Positions 36,294-46,635 of a stretch of 64,000 nucleotides of DNA are shown one piece after another (the first letter of the stretch is position 1; each line of letters starts with the position of its first letter). The translations under genes and the position numbers were made by a program. The notes under the pieces were generated by a model. The model had not been told where the DNA came from. It did not search any database and saw only the letters and a program-made list of their open reading frames with translations. Source of the DNA: Oxytricha trifallax (taxonomy: Eukaryota > Ciliophora > Spirotrichea > Sporadotrichida > Oxytrichidae); assembly GCA_000711775.1 (NCBI GenBank), contig ARYC01000304.1:1-64000 (forward strand), read 5' to 3'.

Positions 36294-38290
36294 TTAGCAC
36301 TTATATTTACTCCAATCGTTCTCACGCTCTTCGTCACATATTTGAATAAGTGCTCGATTTCCTCGTTGCTCATTTAGAATTTATATTATTTATATAGCAT
36401 AATCCAATTATTTTAACTATTTTTATGTGAAGTTCCTTGATCTATTGGACTAGCTGATCATATGTTTTACCACCAGTTCCTCCAGAGCCATTGCCAATTC
36501 TAGTTGCATTTGCAACGTTATTCAACTAAATTTAAAGCTTTTCTCTCTTTCTGACTTCGTTGTCCTGGCTTTCTCTGGCGTTTTTGTTTGAAATTAACAG
36601 TTCTTCATTATCTTTCTTAAGTTTATTGCAAGTTTCCTACAGTTCAAGTTACTTAACTTATAGAGCTTTATTTTCCTTGTCTTTTTCATTTCTGCTACCT
36701 TCAATCATTTATATCTTAGCCTTGAGCTTGTTCAACTCAGCACCGTGCTCCTTTTTATGCAGACCTTCTTAGATTTTGAGCATTTTCTGGTCTTCAGTCA
36801 CATTGGAGTTCTTGACTTCGTACTCGACCATTTTCTCATTGAGGTCGTCGATGGTCTTTCTCAAATTAGCGAGGATCTTGTCTCTTTCTTAGAGATCTCT
36901 TTTGAGTTTATCCAGATCTCTGGATTTGGCTTTGAGTTCAATTTGCTGTCTCTCCTATCTCAACTCATGTTCCAAATCTCCGTTTTGATCTCTTAATGTC
37001 TGCATTTGTTCTTTCATGAATCTTAGCTGCTTCTCCTAGCCAACTATCTCGGCTTAGAGCTGGTTTATGATGTCGTCCTTTTCATCTAGGTTTCTGGAGA
37101 GCTCTTCACGGGTGAGCTTATCATATCTGTTCCCACCACCATATGATTGATATCCTGCATTCTCTTGCTAGATTTTTATAAATATAAGATATAATAATTA
37201 GATAATGAAATATATAGTATAATTGATAGATGACAATCTTTTGCAGCTTATTAAGAGTAGTACCAGCAGCCAATGACAGTTCATTCTAGAGTCTATTAAT
37301 TTCCTTGGAGTCCAATTCACGTTGATGCGACATCTGCTCCCTTATTTTATGAATGATTTCATCCTTAGACTTCAACTGATCGCTCTTCTGCTCCAACATA
37401 GTAATAAGTTATAATATAATAAACATAGCTTGAAGTGACTTGACCATTTGAGCAGCTGCTTCAGCCATCTCCTTCGCTTCTAGCTCATGCACTTCTTTGC
37501 TCTTGCCTCTTGACTTCTCAATGGCATCTCTAAGCACTTCATCCTCAGTCAGATACTTATCAGCCAACTGCCAATCTTTCATCTTGTTTATTATCAAATT
37601 AGACAAGTTAAATTTTATTATAAAAAATAAAGGAAAGTATTTATTATATTAAAATATTTTTAAAATATTAATTTATATAACTTATTATTGAATATGAAAT
37701 AATATTGATACCAACTTAATTAATTTAAAATGCCTATTAAATTTTAAACATCTTAATTCATGCTATAATAAATTTGATCAATATTTATTTAGTTTAAACT
37801 AATTACTAAATTTTGACTAATCCTTAGCTCTAAGTTGCTCCAGAGCATTACTAAGTTCTTATTCAACTCGCTTGATCTTGCCCTCGATGAATTTAGGATC
37901 ATTCTGCATGTTTTACATAGACTGCTGCCTTCTAATGTATTCTGGCTCCTGATACATTTCATGCTCAGTGTATGCTCTCTCGATGCCATGTGGTTTCTTG
38001 CCTGTATTCTCTAGACTCTGTTGTGAGCCACGCATTGCCCCTTAATTATCTCTGAAACCACGCTGTCTGCTGGATTGCAAAGCACTCATTCCACCACTGT
38101 GACTATCGCCATCATAGAATGCACCTGGAATGTTATCGAATCTAGCTGCGAAGAACTTCTTCATTCTGTCGTTGTCCATTTTTCTGAATTCTTCCTCACG
38201 CTTATGGAGCTTTGACTCGTATTCTGCTGTTTTTTCTTCTAGTTTGCGAAGATCATCGTTTTAAGTTCTCAATAGCTTAGAAAGATAGGT
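36294..38290 (-). CDS. CEP290: CEP290 C-half-like protein, block 2 (middle)
   Basis: Minus-strand coiled coil, entered at the 15-bp pointer ACCTATCTTTCTAAG (38276-38290) from block 1. It contains Lys-Phe-Phe-Ala-Ala-Arg-Phe near 38150, long Leu/Lys/Glu heptads, and a Gly-rich hinge near 36470. IESs inferred: between about 37800 and 37600 (pointer GATT), about 37395-37430 (CTATGTT), about 37160-37230 (TATCAAT) and near 36380-36430 (AGGAA). It exits at TGCTAA (36294-36299), matched at 29143-29148. That join aligns with CEP290's Gly-Lys-Pro-Leu region, here Ala-Lys-Pro-Leu. The intervening 7.1 kb holds two other genes. Confidence 0.75.
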
Positions 38291-38659
38291 TTCTCATTTA
38301 AATTTATAAATTGTAAGCAAATCACAATCTATATCGAGTTTAATATTTGATTTCAATTGAAATTTGGAAACAAATGTGAATAGAGAGAGTTACTTCTTAA
38401 AATATACAATCTAAATGTGCATTGGATATTGCTGCATATTACTCATGAACTATGATAATTATTAACTCTTGCTATTCTGACTAAGATTTTAAATCACTAA
38501 TTTATCTAGAAAGTTATTTCCTTAATTTAATTTGGCGTGTATTATCATCAAAATTAAACGTATTTGCTCTACCTTAACTTTCTCCATTCCCCTATAAATT
38601 CATAAACCTCAGTCATCTTTATTGCTTAAATTATTTATTGTAATGGTTTCACTGATTGC

Positions 38660-40187
38660 TCAATACATTTTCTTATCAGTGAATGCTAAAATGGGTCCTC
38701 CGCCTTGCTTGAGTGTTTGCCTGTACAGATAGAAAAAGCGGATAATGTCCCCCTAGGGAGCCGCTAAATTTTTTTCTCATTTTCGTAAAATGTTCTAAAA
38801 ATCAATAAAACATCAAAGTAACATGTTATAACGCATTAATTGAGGACTATATGGACATATCCAATGACTCTATTGATACCCAGATCTTGTAATATTTCGC
38901 ATTAACATCATAAAAACAATATAATTTTGGATATGTATTGCTAAATTTTTCACTATTTATAGGTATAATAATTTTGTCATTTCTCTAATTTAATTACTGA
39001 TGTAATGATTTTCTGTTATAATCAGTAATAATATAATTAATGAGGTATCATGATCTTTTTGGTAATATAAATTTAAAGCTCTTTATACTACTATAACAGA
39101 AAATCATTACATCAGTAATTAAATTAGAGAAATGACAAATTTATTATACCTATAAATAGTGAAAAATTTAGCAATACATATCCAAAATTATATTGTTTTT
39201 ATGATGTTAAAGCGAAATGATAGAAGATCTGGGTATCAATAGAGTCATTGGATATGTCATATAGTCCTAATTAATGCGTTATAACATGTTACTTTGATGT
39301 TTTATTGATTTTTAGAACATTTTACGAAAATGAGAAAAAAATTTAGCGGCTCCCTAGGGGGACATTACCCGAAAAAGCCAATTAGTAAGCCAGTGTGCAC
39401 GAGGTCAGCCACAATCAAATACCAGAAACTATCGTTATTTGTGATCATCGCCACCCAGAAGAAGAATCTTACTCCACGAGAACCTCCCAAGCAGTACAAA
39501 TAATTCGAAGTTAATCCTTCAGGATCGCGATTTTATCTCAAATGCTGTAGTTAAGGAAGAAGAGCTAGTGCCTCAAGGAATATAGTGAAAGATACTAGCA
39601 TCTACAGAGTAAAGAAAAACTCGCCTTTAGTTCCAGGATGAAAGATCAGAGATAAAACTAAACATATGCCAATGAGAACAGGGCTCTTTAGGAACTTCTC
39701 CTTGACTCCCTTGTAGATAGTATCTTTGAACTGGTAGCACAGGAAGATAATGTAGGCGTGCATTGCTACTGCCATGATGATTTCAATCATGGAGATGGTC
39801 AGCTTGGTAAGCTAAGTGTCCCACATCCAAAATACTCTGGCGACTGCTGCAAACATCAGGCAGATCTGAGTGTCTATTGATACACCATACATTAAGCAAA
39901 ATACAAATTTTTTCCAGGGAAATGCTATTTAATTATGAAATGGATTGTTAAGTATTTAGCCTGTATACATAAATTGAAATAATTGTAAATTTTCAAAAGT
40001 GACTAAGTGTGGAACAATACAATAAAATTACATTCAAATTATTTCAACTTTAAATTTATTTAAATATTTTATTCCTTTTAATTGTCTTCTGCTTATGTAG
40101 CTTATATATCATAATTGCATTACCAATGTGCTCCACAAGGTAACCAGCCACAAATAAGTAAAGTTATAGGTCTAAACTTTTTGCCAT
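38660..40187 (-). CDS. KDELR: KDEL receptor (ER lumen protein-retaining receptor, ERD2-like)
   Basis: Seven-helix Golgi membrane receptor that returns KDEL-type proteins to the ER. ATG at 40187; stop TGA 38660-38662. ERD2 signatures: Lys-Leu-His-Lys-Gln-Lys-Thr after the first helix, Gly-Val-Ser-Ile-Asp-Thr-Gln, then a Leu-Glu-Ala-Leu-Ala-Leu-Leu-Pro-Gln-Leu motif and Thr-Ser-Asn-Tyr-Leu-Tyr-Cys-Leu-Gly, followed by the terminal Phe-Phe-Tyr-Leu-Tyr. The last motif is created only by removing the foldback element at 38740-39370, flanked by an 8-bp repeat. A second break lies at about 39910-40080. The C-terminus ends in Lys-Lys-Met-Tyr, a possible Lys-based COPI signal. Confidence 0.9.
38740..39370. 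mobile_element. Foldback (MITE-like) element acting as an IES, 8-bp flanking repeat
   Basis: Two inverted arms of roughly 280 bp (about 38740-39020 and 39094-39370) with near-identical sequence surround a loop of about 70 bp. Ends read GGATAATGTCCCCCTAGGG and its inverse. Flanking direct repeat GAAAAAGC lies at 38732-38739 and 39371-39378. Removal of the element plus one repeat rebuilds the KDEL receptor reading frame. Arms differ by a few substitutions and indels. No coding capacity; non-autonomous. An 8-bp target duplication would fit hAT-type insertion, which is an inference. Confidence 0.88.
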
Positions 40188-40394
40188 TTTCCAAAATAAT
40201 TTTCTCTTAATATTTAAATCATCATTTATTCAATACTCATATAAATTGAATTTGCTTACTTTATTGAAAGTCACCAATTAACATTCATAATTGATATTAA
40301 AATATTCTAGGACTTAATTGTAACGATTTAAATTTGGGATACAGATTGCTAAAATATAAATATCAATGAAACACTTATAATAATTTAATTTATA

Positions 40395-41054
40395 ATGAAA
40401 TCCACAACATTGACTGTAGGATCCTTGATGATCTCCACTCTCCTTATTTAATCTCAGGCTATAATTAGAGGCATAGATCTCTACCCAGAGGTCTAAGATT
40501 TCACCTGCTTAAAGAAAGCTGGCTATGATTTCGCAATCACACGTGCTTGGAGATCAATTGGTGTTTTCGATCAGGTTAGTTTGGTAAATTTGAAAGCTGC
40601 CAAGAGCACTGGTATGGATAAAGTAGATGTTTACCTGTTTCCATGCAGAGGCATGAGTGCAGCAGATCAAGTAGACCAATTGATTGGAAACTTGACTGGC
40701 ACTGACTACGGAACTATCTGGCTAGACATTGAAACAAATCCCACTTAGAGATGCTCATGGGACAACTACACCGGAGACGAAAACTGTGCTTATGTTGGTG
40801 AACTTGTAGAAGCTGTTTAAGCAAACGATAAACCAGTCGGAATCTACGCTTCTCACTACATGTGGATGCAAATTTTTCACGATTACAATACTTGCCAGTA
40901 ATTTAAAGACTTGCCACTTTGGTATGCTCACTACGACGGCAAGGAAACCTTCTCTGATTTTGTTAGCTTTGGAGGCTGGACTACACCTAACATCAAACAA
41001 CACACTGGTCTTGCCAATGTATGTGACACAGTTGTGGATCTTAATTTCTATTGA
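40395..41054 (+). CDS. Secreted GH25-family lysozyme
   Basis: ATG 40395, stop TGA 41052-41054, one uninterrupted frame of 219 residues. N-terminal hydrophobic signal peptide (about 22 residues) then Gly-Ile-Asp-Leu-Tyr, with the catalytic-region Asp expected in GH25 strand 1, Phe-Ala-Ile-Thr-Arg-Ala in strand 2, and Ile-Trp-Leu-Asp-Ile-Glu carrying the second acidic pair (Asp-x-Glu). The Pro-Val-Gly-Ile-Tyr-Ala-Ser strand and Leu-Trp-Tyr-Ala-His-Tyr end are also typical. Closest in layout to nematode/amoeba lys proteins. Probably digestive, acting on bacterial peptidoglycan in food vacuoles. Confidence 0.88.
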
Positions 41055-41182
41055 TATAAAAAGCTAATTATCAAAGTAAAAGTCAATTATATCTTCATTT
41101 AATTTTTTGATTAATTTTTGTAATGGCCACCATAAATTTTGGGTATTGATATAAGAACTAATAAAGAACGATTTAAATTTCT

Positions 41183-43772
41183 TCATTATATAGTTTTAAC
41201 TTTAAGTTTCCTAACCTAAACTGGCTCTAATGGCGCATAATTGAAAATATTTTTAGGCAAATGTTTGCCAACGCTAGTCCCTTGAATCTTAGAATAATAA
41301 GGTTTTCTAATTTAACCCCCTGTGGTTTGAAAATTTTCTCTCCTATCAAGACTCGTATTTTATGTTAAAGTTTATCCAAATAAATTCGTACTTTAAATTT
41401 GCTTTCTTGTATCATAATTGTTTTATTATTATTGTTAATTAAAATACATTGAAGTTTTGTTTTGGTCAAGTCCATAAAGAGCATAAGAGTGGCTGCTATC
41501 GATGGAGCTATATCTCCCAGTATTATGGTTGTTTGAAGTATTTTTCATTGAAATAATCTAAGGAAGGATACTGTAGTATTTTGGATCTGTATGAGACATT
41601 TGTTTTTATTGATATTGTCTAACTTTTGGAGAAGTGAATATATCTTCATACTCCTTTTAATTATCAAAAGTATTTGGCATTAAGTTTCGTTGAGACTAAT
41701 CACCTCCACTGAATTATATTGAGATTAGAGAATCTTTCTTGTTGATGCTATTTAGAAGATTCGCTTACAATTAGTTTTATTTCTTTATATTAGGAATCTA
41801 AATTGTAGTTCTATTGAAATAATCTCGCATTTAAGCACCAGTCTCCAAGACATTATTGCTATTTTTTGTGTTAGTATGATACTTCTTTTTTTAAACGGTG
41901 TTTGATTAAGCTAAATTATCACCATTTTAATTTATAAAAGTGTAGCGCAGATCATTTGCGATAGACAGAGGCATATTTTAGAAATCTGTACTCTCAGCTT
42001 GTAATTTAATAGAGTTTTGACTTTATTTATTAATTGGTGAAATTCCGTCTTTTTGTGAGGCATATCTAGTTTCCATCTTAGCATTTGATTCTAATTGCAA
42101 ATCTTAATCTACAAATTAGTTCATTGTCTATCTGTGTTTTTCTATAATAAAAAAGACTTATAAATTTATTGTAGCATACATAAAATTTTAAAGCTAAAAG
42201 GCTGACTTGAAGAATTTGTTGTGACTTGACTTTTATTCCTTAAACGTTTTATGTAAGATTCTTCTAGACAAAATCTTGACTTCTTTTTTACTTTCCTTCT
42301 ATCTTTGATATCTTCAGTGTCTATTTTGCTTACAATTTCCTTGTATTTCGGGTTCTATAAAAAATGTTATTAATTATCAAAAATAACTTACTTCATGATT
42401 CATGAATTTAGATAGATTAGAGGCCTTGAAATTAGTCATATTAGAAGAACTATTTTTTAGACTCAAAGACTAAATATCATTACGAATGATTTTAGTTGTT
42501 ATTTAATTAAAATTATCTTGGTAGTCTGAAGATTTTTAGTTCCATTAACCTGACGTGAAGTTTGCATTGGACTATTCATAAAACGAAATATTATTTTAAA
42601 TAAGACTGAATTTTAGTAAAAAGAATTAAGAGTTTAATTTTATTTAATGTCTTTTTCGAATTGTCTAACTGAACTAGGTTACCAAATTTGTTAAGACTAA
42701 TAATTACTATCTACATTTCTCTAGGCATTATCAATGTTAATTGTAGACTGCTTTAAGCTCATTTCTATCAATGGAAGTTGATAATTACTATCTTACTAGG
42801 CATTCCCAATATCACCCTATCCCACTGTCATTAAACCATCTTAGATATACTCATTATCTTCACCCACCCCACCACCAAAGCTCACCCCTTAATCCATAAG
42901 ACTAGGCATCATATTCACAGTGACATCTTCATTGAGGGTTTTAGTCTGGTTCTCGACCATGCTTCTGTTATACTTCTATCTATCCACAACTTACTCAATC
43001 ATAGTTAACTTATCAGTTAGTGATGGATGCCACTTAGCCTATAGCTGAACTTGCTAGTCAGGATTACACAACTTAGCCATATATGGCTTATCCTTCAATC
43101 TTCGTTTATCAATGTTCTCTGGCTACAAAATCATCTTTAAATAGCCATTTCTGAGTTCCTTGGCTTCTCGAGAGTTGCCAATCAATTTCTCCAAAATAAA
43201 AAGCTTCTCGTTCTTATCCTCACTGACCTGAATTATGCTGCTGGGAATGTAAGATTTACTCATGGTTGAGAAGAATGTGTTATTTTACTGATTAGAATTT
43301 TGGTGTGAGTGTATTTGGTTATTTGCAAAGTGACTATTGAAGTTAAGGGGATTTGAGAGAGAAACGTCATTTAATTGGGAATTCGAGTATTTTGAGATTT
43401 CCAATTAAGCATTTGGAAGATTGTTAATTATTTTATAGTTAGTGTTGCTATTCTACAAATTTTTTGTATTTATTAAATGAGAAAGTATCCATTTAAATAG
43501 GTAACTATGTTATTTCAATAATACTATTAGGAATAAACTAAAATGAGTGAGTTTAGAAGCCATCAATAGCCCCTTATCCGTTTACATTACTCTTAGCCTA
43601 ACTTTAATTGTGTTAATTATTCATAGTAATTGGAGTCAAAGTTGAAGGTTAAATGGGGTTTGATAGTGCTGGTTATTATTGTAGTTAGAAATTTAGATTT
43701 CTCTGATCTATCGTACTATTTTTACTCAGATTTTGTTGATTGGGTAAATCAGCATTATCATTCTACAAATTA
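41183..43772 (-). CDS. Unrecognised Gln/Asn-rich protein
   Basis: Minus-strand frames with abundant TAA/TAG Gln codons. The most protein-like part begins with Met at 43263 (Lys-Ser-Tyr-Ile-Pro-Ser-Ser) and is helical and charged for about 90 residues; the rest is Asn/Gln/Ser-rich with Tyr-containing short motifs. A Lys/Arg-rich patch near 42290 could be a nuclear signal. The coding frame changes near 43440, 42620, 42380 and 42130, so several IESs or introns are present. Stop TGA at 41183-41185. The true start may lie in the upstream Asn-rich part near 43770. No family recognised. Confidence 0.55.
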
Positions 43773-44208
43773 TTAATTAATCAAATATCATTTATAAATA
43801 TATCATAAAAAAATGATTGGTGTTAGTGATGAAATCTTTATCTGAATTTAGTTATATTTCTGGTATTTAAGGAATTTTATAATTTTTCAAAAATTTTTAG
43901 TTAATCAAAGGTTACTTAACATTACCTTTTGTATTCATTTTTTAGGATCTCTAATTTGTTTTAATTTAGAGTTTATTTCTATATTATGGTTAATTATTTC
44001 TATTTTATTTTTAGATTGCTTTTTATCTTTCAATTTTATCCTATTTCTAAAGAAAAAATGAACATCATCAGATTTAATAAGAAAAAGTGGATAAATTTAT
44101 AATCCTATATTCAATGATTAAATTCTAGTCAGATTAATAAGCATTTAAATGATTATATAATCTCCCAGGCAATCTGAAATTAAAAAAAAAAACATTAATT
44201 TTAATTTA
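43773..44208. other. Divergent spacer
   Basis: AT-rich DNA between the divergent minus-strand gene and the TDP2-like start; nothing recognised. Confidence 0.45.
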
Positions 44209-44665
44209 ATGGGAGGTTTATTTGCAAAATAAATTCAAACAGACATGCCAAATTTGGGTATAAAACAAGGGAAATTACCTCTAAAACCAATGTCTAATCC
44301 CACTGAATATAAATCACTGATAAAAAGTATCTATTCCAAGGCTTTTAACGGAAATGAAGTGCTCAAAGCTAAATGGGAAGAGGGAAGTCTTTACACTCAT
44401 TATAATATCTGAAATTTTATTAGATTTTATTGATAAATTATAAATAAATTTATTTATTGACTGTACCGACTTACCAATATATTAAGGGTAAATGGACTAA
44501 AATGGAGATTTAAGACTATCAAACAGTGGATTTTGATACTTTAAGAAAAAACAATATAATAAAACAAGACTATTCAAGATAACGAAGATAAAACTGAGAT
44601 TAAAGTGATGACATACAATGTCTGGTTTGATGATCATTTCAGAGATGAAAGGTATCAAGTGATAA
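44209..44665 (+). CDS. TDP2: TDP2-like phosphodiesterase, scrambled segment 1 of 4
   Basis: ATG at 44209. Two IESs are removed: 44395-44474 (pointer TTAC) and a 10-bp IES at 44570-44579 (pointer CAAGA). It encodes an N-terminal Lys/Gln-rich region and then Met-Thr-Tyr-Asn-Val-Trp-Phe, the first catalytic motif of the TDP2 branch of the endonuclease/exonuclease/phosphatase fold, followed by Phe-Arg-Asp-Glu-Arg-Tyr-Gln. The segment ends at TCAAGTGATAA (44655-44665), whose inverted copy at 56177-56187 continues the frame. TDP2 removes tyrosyl-linked topoisomerase-2 adducts from DNA 5' ends. Confidence 0.9.
44570..44579. other. Ultra-short IES, 10 bp, pointer CAAGA
   Basis: CAAGA at 44565-44569 and 44575-44579; loss of 10 bp connects two frames of the TDP2-like protein. 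Confidence 0.7.
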
Positions 44666-44725
44666 CAGATTAATGATGATAAAATTATGTATGTTCTACA
44701 TTAAATTGTAGTAATTGATTTTATT

Positions 44726-44886
44726 GTCTTAATTGAGAATGGATATTATGATGTATATTTAGACTTGAATGATGGAAAAGAGAGTGGAACAATGTTAGGC
44801 AAGAAAGATTTGCCATAGTGGAGACCAGATAAAATTATTTGTCTAAAAGATATGCCAATATGGAAGCCAAAGGACATTTAAATAGT
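44726..44886 (+). CDS. TDP2: TDP2-like phosphodiesterase, scrambled segment 3 of 4
   Basis: Entered through the 15-bp pointer GTCTTAATTGAGAAT (44726-44740; inverted at 55746-55760) and left through the 16-bp pointer AGGACATTTAAATAGT (44871-44886; inverted at 55656-55671). It encodes Gly-Tyr-Tyr-Asp-Val-Tyr and Trp-Arg-Pro-Asp-Lys-Ile-Ile-Cys, the Asp-Arg-x-x-x region preceding the final His motif. It lies only 60 bp downstream of segment 1 on the same strand, while its two partner segments are 11 kb away on the other strand. Confidence 0.9.
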
Positions 44887-45411
44887 TCTTCAATAATAAA
44901 TTCAAAATAACCTATATAAATGTGGGATTTTATATAAATAATTATTATAAAGTATTATGAGTGATGTCCATAGGCTTGGAAAGCGAGACTTAAACCCATG
45001 TTTATGCAACCACACGCCCAGCAGAAATATTCCATGTTAATAAATCAAGATTAAATTAATAATTAGTCAAATACAAATAATATTGGAGAAAATTTAATTA
45101 ATTTAATATAATAGATTAGTTTTTAATCTATAACATATTTGTCGTATTTTATATTAAAAAGCTATTGATTCAACATTAAATATTCCTATTTAAAATTAAG
45201 TATAATTTTTTTCACTTTTTTAAAAAAATAGATTATTAATAAACTATTTACATTTGGTCTTGATTAAATAACTAAATTATAACTTTTTATTTCATTTTGC
45301 ATAAATCATTCTTACTCCAGCAAAATTATAATTATTGCTTATAAAATTTATAGTAATCTCTATTCATAAATCAACATATTACAACCATGCCTCTGTCAAA
45401 TAATTCCTTTA
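44887..45411. other. Spacer with a GC-richer island
   Basis: Mostly AT-rich. 44960-45015 is unusually GC-rich and tRNA-like in feel, but no complete cloverleaf could be drawn. Confidence 0.35.
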
Positions 45412-46435
45412 TCACTGATCCTTAGAGTTATTGACCTAGTGAATTTCCTGCATCCTGAATGATGTTTCATTTTAGCCGCTAAGCGAGTAATTATCAGGAA
45501 AAGTGAGTTGCAAAGTATTCACTATTTTCATGTTACTGGTGTCTACTCTCTCACTATCACCCTAATTTATTATTTAATCCTACTTTGCTTGAGTTAAGAT
45601 ATTGTCAAGGCTGTTGGATAGTTCGTTGTGTTTTTATAGTCGTTCTAGAGTTTGCTTTGAATCGTCATCGTGAATTGGCTTCATTTCATACACCTATGTC
45701 CTTGTAATTTACTATGATTATACAGAGTTAAAATAAAACACACACTTTGAGAGGTTTTAAGAAAATATGAATCATTATAAAAAGATGAATAATTAATATT
45801 TTAAATTTAAATGATCTCTCCTCATCATTGTGATTGTTGATAAAACTACTATCAAAAATTGCTGAGGATTAAGGTATAAGTAACTCTTCCAGATCTTCCT
45901 CATCATCTTTAATCAGTGTATTAAACTGATTAAGTGGGTTATCATTCGGTGTGTTGAAAATAACATCCAAAAATTAATGATGAAGTAGTTTCTACTCCAG
46001 GGGATTGAATTGGCAAAGTGGATCTAAACAAAGTATTTTCAAGCTACCGACGTCTTTGCAAAATTAAAAGCAAACCAGTTATTTGCAGCAATTTGTTATG
46101 GGTGTGTCTATCCCGTAAATCACCAGACTATATGCCTGTCCGTTGTTTGTGCATTAACAGAAGTATTTATATTGCCTAAGCTTTGCTTAGTTACCTAATT
46201 CATTATGATAGGCATCCTTAATGAATTCTAAGAGACAATTTTACTTCAAAAGTGGTACTTTATTCTTATCGTGCTTGCTCAAATCCCCGAATAACTTCTG
46301 GACTTAAATCTAGCTGTGCATGTTGAAAGCATTCTTTGCAACTGTAAAAGGGCATCCAGTTTTATAGATATGTTTTTAAAGCTTTTCATGCTTAGATTTG
46401 TTTGCTTCAGTCATCTCTTATTTTGTTTATTCCAT
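45412..46435 (-). CDS. Unrecognised cysteine-containing protein
   Basis: Minus strand from ATG at 46435 (an alternative in-frame Met is 46414) to TGA 45412-45414. N-terminal 40 residues are Lys-rich; the middle has a Cys cluster (Phe-Cys-Gln-Cys-Thr, Asn-Cys-Cys-Lys, Phe-Cys-Lys-Asp, Leu-Cys-Leu-Asp) that could bind zinc; an acidic Asp-Asp-Glu-Glu-Asp segment follows. The frame closes near 45760 and reopens as a Gln/Asn-rich coiled tail after about 45690, so an IES of about 70-100 bp lies there. It sits within the gap of the scrambled TDP2-like gene. Confidence 0.6.
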
Positions 46436-46635
46436 AAGTTAATTGTCTTAAACCCAATCAAATAAAAAATGAAATAATTGTTTTTATTAATTTGGTCAAA
46501 ATATAAAAATTAATATTTTTTTTATTTCTATAATAAATTAAAAAAAATTATAATTCTGGAATTATAAAATGTAATATTAATAAATGTTAATAATTCTATA
46601 AAATGGAAAAATAATAATTAATTTCATTTATTCTT

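Noticed and set aside
27470..37150. TGGTGGT match joining the end of CEP290 block 3 to block 2
   Set aside because: Block 2 is continuous there through TATCAAT, and human CEP290 order argues against it.
44955..45020. Possible tRNA gene in a GC-rich island
   Set aside because: No consistent acceptor, D and T arms could be drawn on either strand; the apparent B-box stem has mismatches.
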